Below, piece after piece: positions 49,549 through 59,273 of a stretch of DNA of 64,000 nt. The position numbers were made by a program, and so were the translations under genes. How positions within the stretch are numbered: position 1 is the stretch's first letter; every line of letters begins with the position of its first letter. The DNA comes from Jeotgalibacillus malaysiensis. Lineage in GTDB: Bacteria; Bacillota; Bacilli; Bacillales; Jeotgalibacillaceae. The stretch is taken from the NCBI GenBank assembly GCA_000818095.1, contig CP009417.1, positions 372,001 to 436,000 of the forward strand, written 5' to 3'. The notes under the pieces are model-generated. The model was not told the origin of the DNA and ran no database searches. It saw only the letters and a list, made by a program, of their open reading frames with translations.

Positions 49549-50193
49549 GTGAATCTGACAAAAGAACAATCGAATACGCTCAAATGGCTTGCGATTATAC
49601 TGATGCTCATCGACCACATCGGAGCCGTACTTTATCCAATGGAAGATGGATGGCGAATCATTGGACGTCTTGCTTTTCCGCTTTTTGCCTTCCAATTAGC
49701 TATTGGATTTGACCACACCCGGAATCACACCGTCCAGCTACGGAATCTACTTATCTTTGGACTCTTATCTCAAGTACCTTATATGCTTGCCTTTGAGCCA
49801 AGCGAGTGGACATTTAACATTTTCTTTACGCTCGCTATTGGATATGCGGTCATCCTGGCGATTCAAGAAGAGCAATACCTCTATATCCCACTATTAGTGA
49901 GTGCAGGTTATCTCATCCCAGTCGATTACGGCATTTACGGAGTTCTACTCCCGATATTCTTCTATTTTCTTCGGAAAAGTCCAGTTTTGCTATTTATTGC
50001 ATTTACCTTTTCAACGGTATTGTACGGATTATTGCTGTCACCGACACAGCTTTATGCAATATTGGCATTTCCTCTCATTTTTCTTCTCCCTTATCTCCCA
50101 CACATTTCTATCAAGACATCCAAGTGGTTTTTCTATTGGTTTTACCCTATTCACATCATGATTCTGTATATCATTCATACATTCTTACAATGA
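49549..50193 (+). CDS. traX: TraX-family membrane protein
   Basis: 214 residues from a GTG after AAAAGGGGGAG. Multiple membrane helices and the family pattern TLKWLAIILMLIDHIGAVLYP near the N-terminus, IGRLAFPLFAFQLAIGFDHT, and the closing KWFFYWFYPIHIMILYIIH identify TraX. In the F plasmid TraX N-acetylates pilin; related Gram-positive proteins are annotated by homology. Its place inside the topoisomerase operon is unusual, but it agrees with a conjugative element. Confidence 0.88.
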   Translation: MNLTKEQSNTLKWLAIILMLIDHIGAVLYPMEDGWRIIGRLAFPLFAFQLAIGFDHTRNHTVQLRNLLIFGLLSQVPYMLAFEPSEWTFNIFFTLAIGYAVILAIQEEQYLYIPLLVSAGYLIPVDYGIYGVLLPIFFYFLRKSPVLLFIAFTFSTVLYGLLLSPTQLYAILAFPLIFLLPYLPHISIKTSKWFFYWFYPIHIMILYIIHTFLQ

Positions 50194-50227
50194 GGAAACG
50201 AATGAACCTCTCTACTCCCGTCTATTA

Positions 50228-50265
50228 TTGACAATAGTCAAAAATAAAAGCTAGACTAAATGAGT
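50228..50265 (+). promoter_or_regulatory. Promoter of gyrA-like gene with perfect operator
   Basis: TTGACAATAGTCAA at 50228-50241; TTGACA, 18-bp spacer, TAGACT. Confidence 0.75.
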
Positions 50266-50291
50266 ACATCACGCAAGAAGGAGTTGACGCA

Positions 50292-52520
50292 ATGAGTAAG
50301 AAAAACAAAAAGGCGGTTACGCCGATTCGAGAAGAAATTACGAATTTTAGTTATGAAGATGAAATGAAGCAATCCTTTATGGATTACGCTATGACCGTCA
50401 TCACAGACCGTGCATTGCCGGATGTGAGGGATGGATTTAAACCGGTTCACAGACGGATTTTATATGCTATGAGAGCAATGAATGTCATGCCGGATAAGCC
50501 ACATAAAAAATCAGCACGTATCGTTGGGGATGTCTTAGGTAAATACCACCCGCATGGAGATTCTGCTGTTTATGAAGCGATGGTTCGCCTTTCCCAGGAC
50601 TTCCGTGTTCGTGTCCCGCTCGTCGATGGTCACGGAAACTTTGGTTCGATTGATGGAGACAAAGCGGCGGCAATGCGTTACACCGAAGCACGCCTCACCG
50701 AAGAAGCCTTGTATATGCTCCAGGATTTGGAAAAAGGTGTCGTAGACATGAAGGAGAACTTCGACGGGAGTGAACAAGAGCCTGTTGTCCTTCCAGCTTT
50801 GATTCCTCAACTCTTTATTAATGGAACCGCAGGGATTGCAGTCGGAATGAATACCAATATCCCATCTCACAATCCTTCCGAAATCATTGATGCTACGTTG
50901 CATCTGATTAAAAAACCAAAAGCGACACTCGATGATTTGTTGACGTTTGTGAAGGCTCCAGACTATCCATCTGGTGGTATTATCATCAATGCAGATGATA
51001 TGCGAGAAATGTATCAGACGGGTCAAGGGAAAGTGATGATTCGTTCTAAAATTTCGGTGGAGCCAGGTCAATACGGAAAGACCAATCTGATTGTGGAAGA
51101 AATTCCTTACACCTATTCGGGTAACAAAGAGAAACTTGTGAACGACATTATTGATATGGTGGTAAACACTAAAAAGATTCCAGAAATCAGTGATATTCGG
51201 GATGAGAGTGACCATAAAATTCGGATTGTGATTGAAGTTAAAAAAGGTGTTGATACGGATAAATTTTTGCATAAGCTCTATCGTTTGACGGGGCTTCAAG
51301 ACCAAGAAAATTATCGCTTCATTGCGTTAGTGGATGGAAAACCGGAATACGTCGGGTTGTTAGATTACCTTCATCATTTTCTCGCCTTCCAAAAAGAGGT
51401 CTACACGAAACGCTATCAGTATCTCCTTCCTAAAGCAGAGGCACGAAAAGAGTTGCTCGAAGGATTCATCAAAGCTGTTCCGGTAATGGACGCTATTATT
51501 GAAGTTGTCCGTGGAGCAAAAGATGTGAAACAGATGAAATCCTGTCTTGTTGGTGGGGATGTGACCGGGATTGACTTTACGTTAAAGAAGCATGAAAAAA
51601 CGGCATCTAAATTCCAGTTCACACCGACACAAGCTCAAGCGATTCTCGATATGAAACTTCAAAAACTAGGAAAACTTGAAGTCCTTCAAATTCAAAAAGA
51701 ATATGACGTTCTTGTGAAAGAAATTGAATTCTATCAAGCTGTTTTATCGGATGAGAAGAAGCTAATGAAAGAGATTCAGAAAACCTTACAGGAATACAAA
51801 AAGAAATTCCCACAAGAACGCAAAACACTTGTTACCAATAAAGAAACCAAGGTCTACAAAGAAGAAGTGAAAGTGGTAGATGTCACGGTTCAAGTGGATA
51901 AGTTCGGCTATGTAAAAGCTCTAGAAGGGCAAGCAGATGAATCCGATGAAACCATTCGCCAAACGATGACTGTCAAGAGTGATGACCGGTTGGTTGCATT
52001 GACTACGGATGGAATGGCAGTTCAATTGAAAGTGGCGGATATTCCGAAAGGAAAAGCGAAAGACCGTGGTAAGCCACTCCAAGTGCTGACCAATATGGAG
52101 AAGACGGAGGCATCTCTCTATTTAACGCCAATGACTGAGCTCTTGGAATCAACGTTACTCATTGTAACCAAGAACGGATTTGTGAAACGCATTGAAGGAA
52201 AAGAATTTGAAACCAATCGTTCGAGTATCCTCGCTCACAAACTGGAAGACAATGACAAGCTTGTCTTCGTAGGAAAAGAGACGGATGAAATGGTGATGGT
52301 TTCAAAAGAGGAGAAGGTTCTCCGGTTTAAAACATCTGAGATTCCGCTTGCGAAGCGGAGTGCAAAAGGTGTCGTGGGTATGAAATTGAAAGAGCATGAC
52401 GAAATCATTTTGTGTCATGCGGTTACAGATGATGACCAAAGAATTGAATATATGGGGAATAACATCCTCTTATCTGACATTGAATGTTCTAAACGAGCAC
52501 GAAGTGGCAAAAAACTGTAA
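50292..52520 (+). CDS. gyrA: Type IIA topoisomerase subunit A (GyrA/ParC-like)
   Basis: 742 residues, slightly shorter than typical GyrA. The winged-helix core holds the quinolone region [10 protein letters not shown] (Ser91, Glu95) and catalytic Tyr130 in [28 protein letters not shown] follows. A coiled-coil gate segment and a C-terminal beta-pinwheel with repeats such as [10 protein letters not shown] and [15 protein letters not shown] are present. With the 47573 subunit it forms a complete DNA-cutting topoisomerase. The residues at the quinolone site look wild type. Confidence 0.95.
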   Translation: MSKKNKKAVTPIREEITNFSYEDEMKQSFMDYAMTVITDRALPDVRDGFKPVHRRILYAMRAMNVMPDKPHKKSARIVGDVLGKYHPHGDSAVYEAMVRLSQDFRVRVPLVDGHGNFGSIDGDKAAAMRYTEARLTEEALYMLQDLEKGVVDMKENFDGSEQEPVVLPALIPQLFINGTAGIAVGMNTNIPSHNPSEIIDATLHLIKKPKATLDDLLTFVKAPDYPSGGIIINADDMREMYQTGQGKVMIRSKISVEPGQYGKTNLIVEEIPYTYSGNKEKLVNDIIDMVVNTKKIPEISDIRDESDHKIRIVIEVKKGVDTDKFLHKLYRLTGLQDQENYRFIALVDGKPEYVGLLDYLHHFLAFQKEVYTKRYQYLLPKAEARKELLEGFIKAVPVMDAIIEVVRGAKDVKQMKSCLVGGDVTGIDFTLKKHEKTASKFQFTPTQAQAILDMKLQKLGKLEVLQIQKEYDVLVKEIEFYQAVLSDEKKLMKEIQKTLQEYKKKFPQERKTLVTNKETKVYKEEVKVVDVTVQVDKFGYVKALEGQADESDETIRQTMTVKSDDRLVALTTDGMAVQLKVADIPKGKAKDRGKPLQVLTNMEKTEASLYLTPMTELLESTLLIVTKNGFVKRIEGKEFETNRSSILAHKLEDNDKLVFVGKETDEMVMVSKEEKVLRFKTSEIPLAKRSAKGVVGMKLKEHDEIILCHAVTDDDQRIEYMGNNILLSDIECSKRARSGKKL

Positions 52521-52548
52521 GACAGGTTAATTTAAACCTGTCTTTTTG
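52520..52548 (+). terminator. Terminator after gyrA-like gene
   Basis: AGACAGGTT / AACCTGTCT stem with T run. Confidence 0.87.
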
Positions 52549-52587
52549 TTTAGATATAGCTAACGCATCCGGTTCGTACATGAAAAA

Positions 52588-52616
52588 TTGACTATTGTCA
52601 ATATAATTTCTATGAT
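52588..52616 (+). promoter_or_regulatory. Promoter with perfect palindromic operator
   Basis: TTGACTATTGTCAA at 52588-52601; 17-bp spacer; TATGAT at 52611-52616. A GAAAACAC/GTGTTTTC stem lies in the leader. Confidence 0.85.
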
Positions 52617-52729
52617 GAGTATAGGAAAACACATTTGATAAATGGGTGTTTTCGTTAGATAGGAAAGTCCATTAACAGGCTAGGATTGATTAATTATATA
52701 AACAGAGAAAATGAAAGGAGATGATTAAA

Positions 52730-53197
52730 ATGTTGCGAACGGAAGAAAAAAGAACAATTACGATTCACTCAGGTAACCCTGAACGCATTCACCGACTCGT
52801 ATCAAAATTATTGCTAGGAGGAGAGCGTTGGGAAATAACGTGGTCAGCTAATGAAATCACGATTCAAACAACTGCGAATCACATGTCGTGTTTAGCGAGA
52901 TGCCTGACAAATCCATTTTTCATGTTTTTAATGGAAGACCTATCAAGTTCGTCATTTAGAGAGAACGAGCAATGGCAAATTTGGAAATCAGACCGAAGAT
53001 TCCAAGATTATTTATTGACGGATGAACGTTATGAATCTGTTAAACAAGAACTCTATCAAGATATTCTACATGAGCATATGAGCGTAGACGGATGGGTATC
53101 ACGATTTACTGAATTCAATCCCTTGATTCAAGAAATCGAAGCAGACTTACAGCAAGGTTCTGTAAGTGATAAATTGACAGCTGGTGGTTGGACATAA
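52730..53197 (+). CDS. Unknown protein, first gene of the ruvC operon
   Basis: 155 residues. The ATG at 52721 touches the AAAGGAG site, so 52730 is the start. The N-terminal part is basic (EEKRTITIHSGNPERIHRLVSKLLLGG), the rest mixed with two Cys. No known domain. It overlaps the ruvC-like start. Confidence 0.7.
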   Translation: MLRTEEKRTITIHSGNPERIHRLVSKLLLGGERWEITWSANEITIQTTANHMSCLARCLTNPFFMFLMEDLSSSSFRENEQWQIWKSDRRFQDYLLTDERYESVKQELYQDILHEHMSVDGWVSRFTEFNPLIQEIEADLQQGSVSDKLTAGGWT

Positions 53198-53736
53198 TGA
53201 AACCAGCAATGGGAGGCGAAAACGTCATCTCATTGGGTATTGACCAAGGGATTGCCAACGTAGGGTTTGGACTCACGACATTGGATGAACACGGAGAAGA
53301 AATGATTTTGTTTTCTGGTGTATTTAAGACGACAGCAAAACATCGAGAAGAAAAAAGAATTCGGATGATTTATGAATTTATAAACGAACTGATTCTCTCA
53401 TACAATGTGAAAGTGATTGGGCTAGAAAAACTATTCTTTAATGCAGTTCAGAAAAATACCGGCAGAAATAAATCAGCATCCATTCTGCGAACACAAATGG
53501 TATCAGGAGCGATATATTTATTAGCTGGAATTCATGAGATTCCAATTGCTGATTACACTCCTGGGACAGTGAAGAAATATGTAGCGGGGCATGGTCGTGC
53601 TTCGAAAGAGGATGTAATGAAACACATTAACGAGATTGCCAAAAGGTCTGGCATCGAACTCACGAGCGACCATCAAGCAGACGCCGTAGGGATTTCATTG
53701 ACAGCTCTGCATAAGTTTATCGAATCTCAAAAATAA
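53197..53736 (+). CDS. ruvC: RuvC-like Holliday junction resolvase
   Basis: About 179 residues. The RNase H-like catalytic residues fit RuvC: Asp16 in LGIDQGIANVGFG, Glu77 in GLEKLFF, and D158-H159/D162 in SDHQADAVGIS; KYVAGHGRASKEDV matches the family's basic region. RuvC dimers cut four-way junctions. The ATG overlaps the previous stop (TAATG). No RuvA/RuvB genes are nearby, so it may act with phage-like partners or alone. Confidence 0.9.
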   Translation: MKPAMGGENVISLGIDQGIANVGFGLTTLDEHGEEMILFSGVFKTTAKHREEKRIRMIYEFINELILSYNVKVIGLEKLFFNAVQKNTGRNKSASILRTQMVSGAIYLLAGIHEIPIADYTPGTVKKYVAGHGRASKEDVMKHINEIAKRSGIELTSDHQADAVGISLTALHKFIESQK

Positions 53737-53753
53737 TAAAGGAGTTGAGGAAT

Positions 53754-54833
53754 GTGTCGAACAATTGGAAATATACGATGCAAAAGCATCGAGGGAAGAT
53801 TTGGCTTGGGGGTTCCCTTTTAGCAACTGCTGTAGTTGCGGGTGGCGTATGGCTTGTGGTTAGTGAGGACTCTCCTTTTAGTGAGACGAAAGAAGCCGTC
53901 AGTTATTTAGCCGATTATTCCATCATGGCAAAAGCGAGTGGAGATTTTCATCTGGTCAAAGTATCAAACGGTGAAACCATCAGTCAATTTAAAATCGAGT
54001 CGGCTACCCCGCTTGTATTTCAAGCATCTGCAGACCACGAAACACTCTATGCCTTTAATGGCGACGAACTTTTCGCTGTAAAAGGAACGGATGGAGAAGT
54101 GATTCAGACAAGTGTAGTTAATGGGATTGGAAAGCCAACTCCATCGAGGTTTGCAACAGATGGTTCATTTATTGCGACCTATGATGAGAAAAAGAAATCG
54201 CTGGATGTGGTGGATGTAGCGACGAAGACCACGACAACTGTATCGGATGTTCCGGTTGTCAAAGACATGCTTGTCAAAGATGGTGTTGTCTTCTATCTAA
54301 CAGATAAAGAACTCGTTCAAGTCAAAGATGGAAAAGAAAATCGTATTGAAGTTGGTGAAACCTTGACATCTATTCAAGTCGCAGAAGGAAACCTCGTTTT
54401 GCATAGCACCTTCGGGCAGGAAAAAGGTGAAAACATTGTCTTGTATGTCAATGCTGAAACGCTAGATATTGAAAACCTACAAAAAACAGGTGCCACTGAT
54501 ACTGTGATGCTTCAAAATGATGATGGTGAGTCCTACATTCACGTAGGACACTATGTGAACAGCGAGACGCCTGGTTATCAGTTCACACGATTTGGAGTGG
54601 GTACTTCTGGTCTTGAAAAAGACGAATTAGCACTTCGAATTCCAACAGAAACAAGTGACATCGTTTTTACTTCAAAAAACAGCGTGGTAGATAAAGATTA
54701 TATTTACATGCACTCAACATCAGGACTTAAAGTGTTTGATGTGAAGACACAGGCTGTTACACACGATATCCCATTTGATGTTGATTATGCGATGCCAATC
54801 TTGATTGAAAAAGAAGAGGAGGTGACGAAATGA
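53754..54833 (+). CDS. Membrane-anchored beta-rich protein
   Basis: 359 residues from a GTG 9 nt after AAAGGAG. One N-terminal membrane helix (about 17-38, WLGGSLLATAVVAGGVWLVV) anchors a large external domain of repeated short beta-strand units (VVDVATKTTTTVSD, ELVQVKDGKENRIEV, LKVFDVKTQAVTHDI), which suggests a beta-propeller. Overlaps the following lipoprotein gene (ATGA). Possibly an envelope scaffold; no exact family. Confidence 0.72.
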   Translation: MSNNWKYTMQKHRGKIWLGGSLLATAVVAGGVWLVVSEDSPFSETKEAVSYLADYSIMAKASGDFHLVKVSNGETISQFKIESATPLVFQASADHETLYAFNGDELFAVKGTDGEVIQTSVVNGIGKPTPSRFATDGSFIATYDEKKKSLDVVDVATKTTTTVSDVPVVKDMLVKDGVVFYLTDKELVQVKDGKENRIEVGETLTSIQVAEGNLVLHSTFGQEKGENIVLYVNAETLDIENLQKTGATDTVMLQNDDGESYIHVGHYVNSETPGYQFTRFGVGTSGLEKDELALRIPTETSDIVFTSKNSVVDKDYIYMHSTSGLKVFDVKTQAVTHDIPFDVDYAMPILIEKEEEVTK

Positions 54834-55360
54834 ATAAAAAATGGTTAGGAATTGTAGCGGTATTGCCGGTCGCACTGCTCGTTGGATGCGGGGATGAAAA
54901 GAGTGAGCCTATCCAACCAGATAAAGAGCCTGTTGAAATTGCGAAAGAGCGTACAGAAGATGTAGAAGAAGCGAAGAAACTCAATGTGGTGGATGTCGCA
55001 AACTTCTTCACAGACGAGCGTTTCTTAAAGGACTATCAGGAAGAGCTTAAAAAGCATGGATATGAAAAGCCTGTTAAAGAACTCCTGTTGGCAGAAGGAG
55101 CGGTTAAGAAAATGGGTCTCCTTTACCAAGTGGAAGATGGATTAGCGGTTCTTGAATACGATGCAGATACGAAAATGGTTCTAGCTGTAACAAGTTTTGA
55201 GAATTTGGAACAGGCAGAACTTCAAGAAAAGAAAACAAAACTCTATGCTCTTGAAAACGAAATGAATGCAACCACTGATGAGACAAAGAAAAAACAACTG
55301 CAAGCCGAGGTTGAAAAAGGCTGGCAGGAAATCGCTGAAATCGAGCAAGGTCAATACTAA
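54830..55360 (+). CDS. Lipoprotein
   Basis: 176 residues with a lipoprotein signal ending in ALLVGC (Cys20). The mature protein is acidic and helical, with a C-terminal coiled-coil region (KTKLYALENEMNATTDETKKKQL). It is coupled to the preceding membrane protein and may act with it at the cell surface. No family recognised. Confidence 0.75.
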   Translation: MNKKWLGIVAVLPVALLVGCGDEKSEPIQPDKEPVEIAKERTEDVEEAKKLNVVDVANFFTDERFLKDYQEELKKHGYEKPVKELLLAEGAVKKMGLLYQVEDGLAVLEYDADTKMVLAVTSFENLEQAELQEKKTKLYALENEMNATTDETKKKQLQAEVEKGWQEIAEIEQGQY

Positions 55361-55364
55361 TAAA

Positions 55365-55393
55365 TTGACTTTAGTCAAAAAATAAAATACAAT
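55365..55393 (+). promoter_or_regulatory. Promoter of ssb with near-palindrome
   Basis: TTGACTTTAGTCAA at 55365-55378; 17-bp spacer; TACAAT at 55388-55393. Confidence 0.8.
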
Positions 55394-55401
55394 ATAGTTA
55401 T

Positions 55402-55483
55402 GAATACTTTTGTTTCACCTATCTATAATAAAGATAAGCAAGAACAAAGGTATTCTTGACTAAAGAATTTATTTCAAAAGGAG
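55402..55483 (+). promoter_or_regulatory. Structured leader of ssb
   Basis: A 13-bp stem (GAATACTTTTGTT with AACAAAGGTATTC, one G-U) encloses a TATCT/AGATA hairpin. ATTCTT/AAGAAT, just before TTATTTCAAAAGGAG, overlaps its 3' arm, so the two folds compete. Confidence 0.6.
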
Positions 55484-55493
55484 ATGTTTTATT

Positions 55494-55961
55494 ATGGCAG
55501 AGCAAAAAAAATATTCACACGTGGTGGCAATCAAAAAATCAGAGAAGGATGCGTTTCTTCATCTTGAAGGATTCATCGGTCGTGACGCAGAATTGAATGA
55601 GCGAACTGTGAATGGTGAACAACGATTTGTTGCAAACACAGCTATCGGTGCGAACAACGTCATCAAACCAATCAACTATGCACTCGGTGAAAAATTCGAA
55701 CTGGAAGACAACACGTTCATCGAGTTGGCAGTTTGGGGACGTGACGCAGAACGTTTTTCAAAACTTGCGAAAAAAGGAAACGGACTTGCTGTAACGGGTA
55801 CAGTATATGTTCATGAGCACGAAGGTAAAAAACGCCTTCGCATGAATGTGGAAGGTTTTAAAGTGTTCTACTTTAAACCTGGAAACAACGACAATGCTGA
55901 ACAACCGAAAGCAGATGCTCAACCGGTAGCGGCTGGAGCTAAGGACGACCTTCCATTCTAA
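55494..55961 (+). CDS. ssb: Single-stranded DNA-binding protein
   Basis: 155 residues. An OB-fold domain (about 15-125; HLEGFIGRDAEL, FIELAVWGRDAERFSKLAKKGNGLAVTGTVYVHE) is followed by an acidic, disordered tail ending KDDLPF, the tip that recruits repair and replication proteins. The N-terminus is about ten residues longer than in many SSBs. It precedes two primase genes, consistent with a replication role. Confidence 0.95.
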   Translation: MAEQKKYSHVVAIKKSEKDAFLHLEGFIGRDAELNERTVNGEQRFVANTAIGANNVIKPINYALGEKFELEDNTFIELAVWGRDAERFSKLAKKGNGLAVTGTVYVHEHEGKKRLRMNVEGFKVFYFKPGNNDNAEQPKADAQPVAAGAKDDLPF

Positions 55962-55972
55962 TCGTGTGAATG

Positions 55973-55998
55973 AAGAGAGACAATTGTCTCTCTTTTTT
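55973..55998 (+). terminator. Terminator after ssb
   Basis: AAGAGAGAC / GTCTCTCTT stem with T run. Confidence 0.87.
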
Positions 55999-56015
55999 TA
56001 TGGATTTAGATTGAG

Positions 56016-56092
56016 TTGCATAGCATAGTGCAAAGGACAAATATGGTGTAGATTTTTCTACCCTTTATTTCAAAGGAATCATTCTAAAGGAG
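56016..56092 (+). promoter_or_regulatory. Hairpin leader of first primase gene
   Basis: TTGCA/TGCAA and GGTGTAGA/TCTACC hairpins; the second runs into CTTTATTTCAAAGG, then a second AAAGGAG before the ATG. Confidence 0.5.
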
Positions 56093-56103
56093 TCGAGTTC
56101 AAC

Positions 56104-57489
56104 ATGAAAAAGAAGAACGACACATTTTTTCAAGACGTATTGAAAGAAGTGAAAAAAGTAACGCTGACGGATATCGTGGAGGATTATGTTCCCATCAAAC
56201 GAAACACGTATTCGGACAATGATGCTCACTGCCCTTTCCACGCCGATGAGAGTTTTGGGTCGTTCAAGATGAATGACGGCAAAAACCTTTATAAGTGTTT
56301 CTCTTGTGGTGAAAGCGGTGATGGTATCAAGTTTGTGCAAGAAGTTGAAAACCTTCCGTTCAAACGAGCTGTTATGAAGATTGCGTATCAGCACAACATC
56401 GTTTCTAAAAAACAGGCGGAAGAATATTTCGAAGGAGTCACGGAGAATGTTTCATTCAATCGTATCGAACGAAAAGTGAAAGTGAAGACAGATGACGTAG
56501 TAGAAAAGGCGTCTGATGATGTATTGGATGGCTTGTTCCGTGCTTTTATCGATGCGTGTGAGTTAACGGATGAGCATCGTGCGATTTTAGAAGCACGTGG
56601 ACTTTCTAAGGAGCAGATTGAAGAACAAGGATTCTTCTCGTTCCCGGAGGCAACACATGACTTCATCTTCCGCTTCTACAAACTCATGCATGACCGCAAG
56701 CTGAACAACCAGGATTTGAAGCACGTTCCAGGATTTGTGACAGCTGAGCATCATCGGGAAGAAAAGGATGGAGAGACACGTTATCTTTATGTGTTTCAGA
56801 CGAAGAAAGGACTTGGCATCCCTGTTCGAAACAGTAAAGGTCAAGTAGTTGGGATTCAGGTTCGCCGGGACGAGCTAAAAGGTGACGAGAAGCGTTATGG
56901 TTGGTTTTCCTCTACGTATGCAGAAAATAAAAACGTATACAAGCACGGTACGCCTGCAGGTGCTCCGCTTCATACGACTTACGCAAAAGATTCCGCCTTC
57001 AAGAATGTGGTCTTTATCACAGAAGGAATCTTTAAATCACTTGCGATTGCGAATCAGTTTCAGTCAACAACCATTTCCTTGCAAGGTGTGGGAAACTTCC
57101 ATGAAATCGTGGAAGAACTTCGTGCGATTGAAGAGGCTCAAGGAAAAATTGAGCATATCTTTGTTGCACACGATGCGGATATGGCTCAAAATGTCAACGT
57201 GTACCTTCATTTGAAAAACATGGTCACGAAAATCAAAGAAGCGTTCCCGGATATCACATTTTACAATAGCTTGTGGGATGAGACATATGGGAAAGGAATT
57301 GATGACCTGATTCAAAATGGTGAAGTGTCACGACTTCGTCGAATCGATATGGATACCTTCATCGAGATGTATGATGCGATTATCGAACCGCTTGAAAAGG
57401 AGCATGAGAAAAATATTCGTGCCATCAAAAAAGAATATGTCAAAGAAGCGTTTGAAAAAGAAGTGTTCAATCCTTTAATGACAGCATAA
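56104..57489 (+). CDS. dnaG: DnaG-type primase, copy 1
   Basis: 461 residues. A CHC2 zinc finger (C43, H46, C65, C68) is followed by a linker and a TOPRIM core with FITEGIFKSLAIANQ and VAHDADMAQNV. It lacks the long C-terminal DnaB-binding region of bacterial DnaG (about 600 residues), as in phage and plasmid primases. It should make RNA primers for the element's replication. A paralogue of the same size follows at 57604. Confidence 0.9.
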   Translation: MKKKNDTFFQDVLKEVKKVTLTDIVEDYVPIKRNTYSDNDAHCPFHADESFGSFKMNDGKNLYKCFSCGESGDGIKFVQEVENLPFKRAVMKIAYQHNIVSKKQAEEYFEGVTENVSFNRIERKVKVKTDDVVEKASDDVLDGLFRAFIDACELTDEHRAILEARGLSKEQIEEQGFFSFPEATHDFIFRFYKLMHDRKLNNQDLKHVPGFVTAEHHREEKDGETRYLYVFQTKKGLGIPVRNSKGQVVGIQVRRDELKGDEKRYGWFSSTYAENKNVYKHGTPAGAPLHTTYAKDSAFKNVVFITEGIFKSLAIANQFQSTTISLQGVGNFHEIVEELRAIEEAQGKIEHIFVAHDADMAQNVNVYLHLKNMVTKIKEAFPDITFYNSLWDETYGKGIDDLIQNGEVSRLRRIDMDTFIEMYDAIIEPLEKEHEKNIRAIKKEYVKEAFEKEVFNPLMTA

Positions 57490-57510
57490 GACCCATTATG
57501 GGTCTTTTTC
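57488..57510 (+). terminator. Terminator between primases
   Basis: AAGACCC / GGGTCTT stem with T run. Confidence 0.87.
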
Positions 57511-57539
57511 TTTTGGGAAAGGCACAGACGCACATTATA

Positions 57540-57568
57540 TTGACTATAGTCAAATGAAAAGATATACT
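57540..57568 (+). promoter_or_regulatory. Promoter of second primase with palindromic operator
   Basis: TTGACTATAGTCAA at 57540-57553 (a perfect palindrome); 17-bp spacer; TATACT at 57563-57568. Confidence 0.83.
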
Positions 57569-57603
57569 AAGGTAAAAGTATGATTTGCTGGGAGTGAGTA
57601 ACA

Positions 57604-58995
57604 ATGGATACAACAAAAGAAGCCTTTTTTCAAGAAGTGCTTGAAAATGTCCGAAATGTCTCGATTCGAGATTTAATATTGAATAAGTATGAGTTACAAC
57701 CTGGTCGTTGTCCGTTTCACAATGATAGAACCCCAGGTTCCTTCTCAATTGTAGAGCGAAGGGGTCAATATAAATGCTGGTCATGCGGTGAACATGGAGA
57801 CTCGATTCAGTTTGTCCGTGAAACCGAGAAAGTTGGGTTTCATGAGGCGGTATTTAAGATTGCCCTCCTTTATGACATCGTAACCACTGAACAAGTTTCT
57901 CAATATTACAGCCATGAAGGATTCAAAGAAGGAGCTACCAAAGTCATCCGCTCCTATGAAAACCTATGGAAAGATGAGATAGAGGAACACCGGGCAGAAC
58001 CTAAAGTGATTCATCACGTCTTCGATATCTTTGCACGAGGAGAAAGTGTAATTGAGGGGAAAGAGGATAAACTCTCAGAAGCTCATCGGCAACATTTAAT
58101 TGCAGAGCGGGGATTATCGAATGAAGAAATTGATAAGATGGGGTATTTCACGATTCCTTCCCGAAGCAGTCGCTATATGAAATTCTTCTTGCAGGCGTTA
58201 GAGGATGAATACGGATACGACCATCACATGTTAAAAGGTGTCCCTGGATTTTATAAAAAGAAGGATGATACATCGAAGCGTGCTTACACCTTCCTATCAA
58301 AAAAAGGTATCGGCATTCCGGTGAAAGACTTAGATGGGAATATTCAAGGAGTTCAAATTCGAAAAGATGTAACGAAAAAAGGAGAAAGCCGTTATATCTG
58401 GCTGTCCTCAAGTTTTGCGAACGATGAAGATACGATGGAATTTGGAACAGGTAGCGGTTCACCAATTCATGTGTCCATTCCGAAAGAGAATAAATATCCG
58501 TATCTCATTTTTATCACAGAAGGCATTTTTAAATCGGAAGCAATCGCTAAAAAATACCAAGCCCACGCTCTTTCCATTCAAGGGATTCAAAACTGGAAGC
58601 ATGACCTATTGGACGTCTTACAAGATTTAGAAGAGCGTCAGGGACACCCCTTTGCCAATGTGATGGTGATGTTCGATGCGGATATCGCATCAAATATCCA
58701 CGTATTCGAAGCGACACGTGACATGGTAGGAGTTCTAGAGGAAATGCAGGTTAACATCCATTATGCCTGGTGGGAAAAAGAATTTGGAAAAGGCATTGAT
58801 GATGTTATTCAATCAGACTATACAAGTCAGGTTAAAAAGATATCTGCCATTACGTTCGTCAGTCAATATGAGGCGATTATTCAAGAGCTTGAAGAACAGC
58901 ATGGCATGAAAATTCGTGATGTATTAAAAGAATTCGGTAATGATGTGATTGAAGAATTATTTAATGAACGAATCAAACCTATCTTTTATTCATAA
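57604..58995 (+). CDS. DnaG-type primase, copy 2
   Basis: 463 residues, aligned end to end with the first primase. Zinc finger C36, H39, C58, C61; TOPRIM motifs FITEGIFKSEAIAKKYQ and VMFDADIASNIHV; closing KGIDDVIQSDYTSQVKKIS. Many residues differ, so the duplication is old and both copies keep all catalytic motifs. They may prime different origins or strands, or act as a heteromer. Each has its own promoter. Confidence 0.9.
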   Translation: MDTTKEAFFQEVLENVRNVSIRDLILNKYELQPGRCPFHNDRTPGSFSIVERRGQYKCWSCGEHGDSIQFVRETEKVGFHEAVFKIALLYDIVTTEQVSQYYSHEGFKEGATKVIRSYENLWKDEIEEHRAEPKVIHHVFDIFARGESVIEGKEDKLSEAHRQHLIAERGLSNEEIDKMGYFTIPSRSSRYMKFFLQALEDEYGYDHHMLKGVPGFYKKKDDTSKRAYTFLSKKGIGIPVKDLDGNIQGVQIRKDVTKKGESRYIWLSSSFANDEDTMEFGTGSGSPIHVSIPKENKYPYLIFITEGIFKSEAIAKKYQAHALSIQGIQNWKHDLLDVLQDLEERQGHPFANVMVMFDADIASNIHVFEATRDMVGVLEEMQVNIHYAWWEKEFGKGIDDVIQSDYTSQVKKISAITFVSQYEAIIQELEEQHGMKIRDVLKEFGNDVIEELFNERIKPIFYS

Positions 58996-59015
58996 GGAGG
59001 AAACTCCTCCTTTTC
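58994..59015 (+). terminator. Terminator
   Basis: AAGGAGGA / TCCTCCTT stem followed by TTTC; modest T run. Confidence 0.7.
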
Positions 59016-59075
59016 TTATGAAAATATATCCTGCTGAATAGGATAAGAGATTAAATGAAAAAGGAGTGCATAGAC

Positions 59076-59252
59076 ATGGCACAAACAAAGGCTCAAAAAT
59101 TACGAAAGCGTCTTGCTCGTGAAGGACGATATGATGTCACTCAAAAACGTGGTGGACAAGATGTTCAAATTTCGACCATGACTCGACGGACGAAAACGAA
59201 AACTGAGCACCTTGAAGCTCAGCGTAAAAAATACAATAAAGCCGACTATTAA
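59076..59252 (+). CDS. Small basic conserved protein
   Basis: 58 residues; AAAAAGGAG lies inside a longer frame, so the ATG at 59076 is the start. The N-terminus MAQTKAQKLRKRLAREGRYDV and a later TRRTKTKTEHLEAQRKKY are like small basic proteins seen in Bacillus phages and plasmids. Function unknown, possibly nucleic-acid binding. Confidence 0.75.
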   Translation: MAQTKAQKLRKRLAREGRYDVTQKRGGQDVQISTMTRRTKTKTEHLEAQRKKYNKADY

Positions 59253-59273
59253 AATGATTTGGTATCAGGTGTT

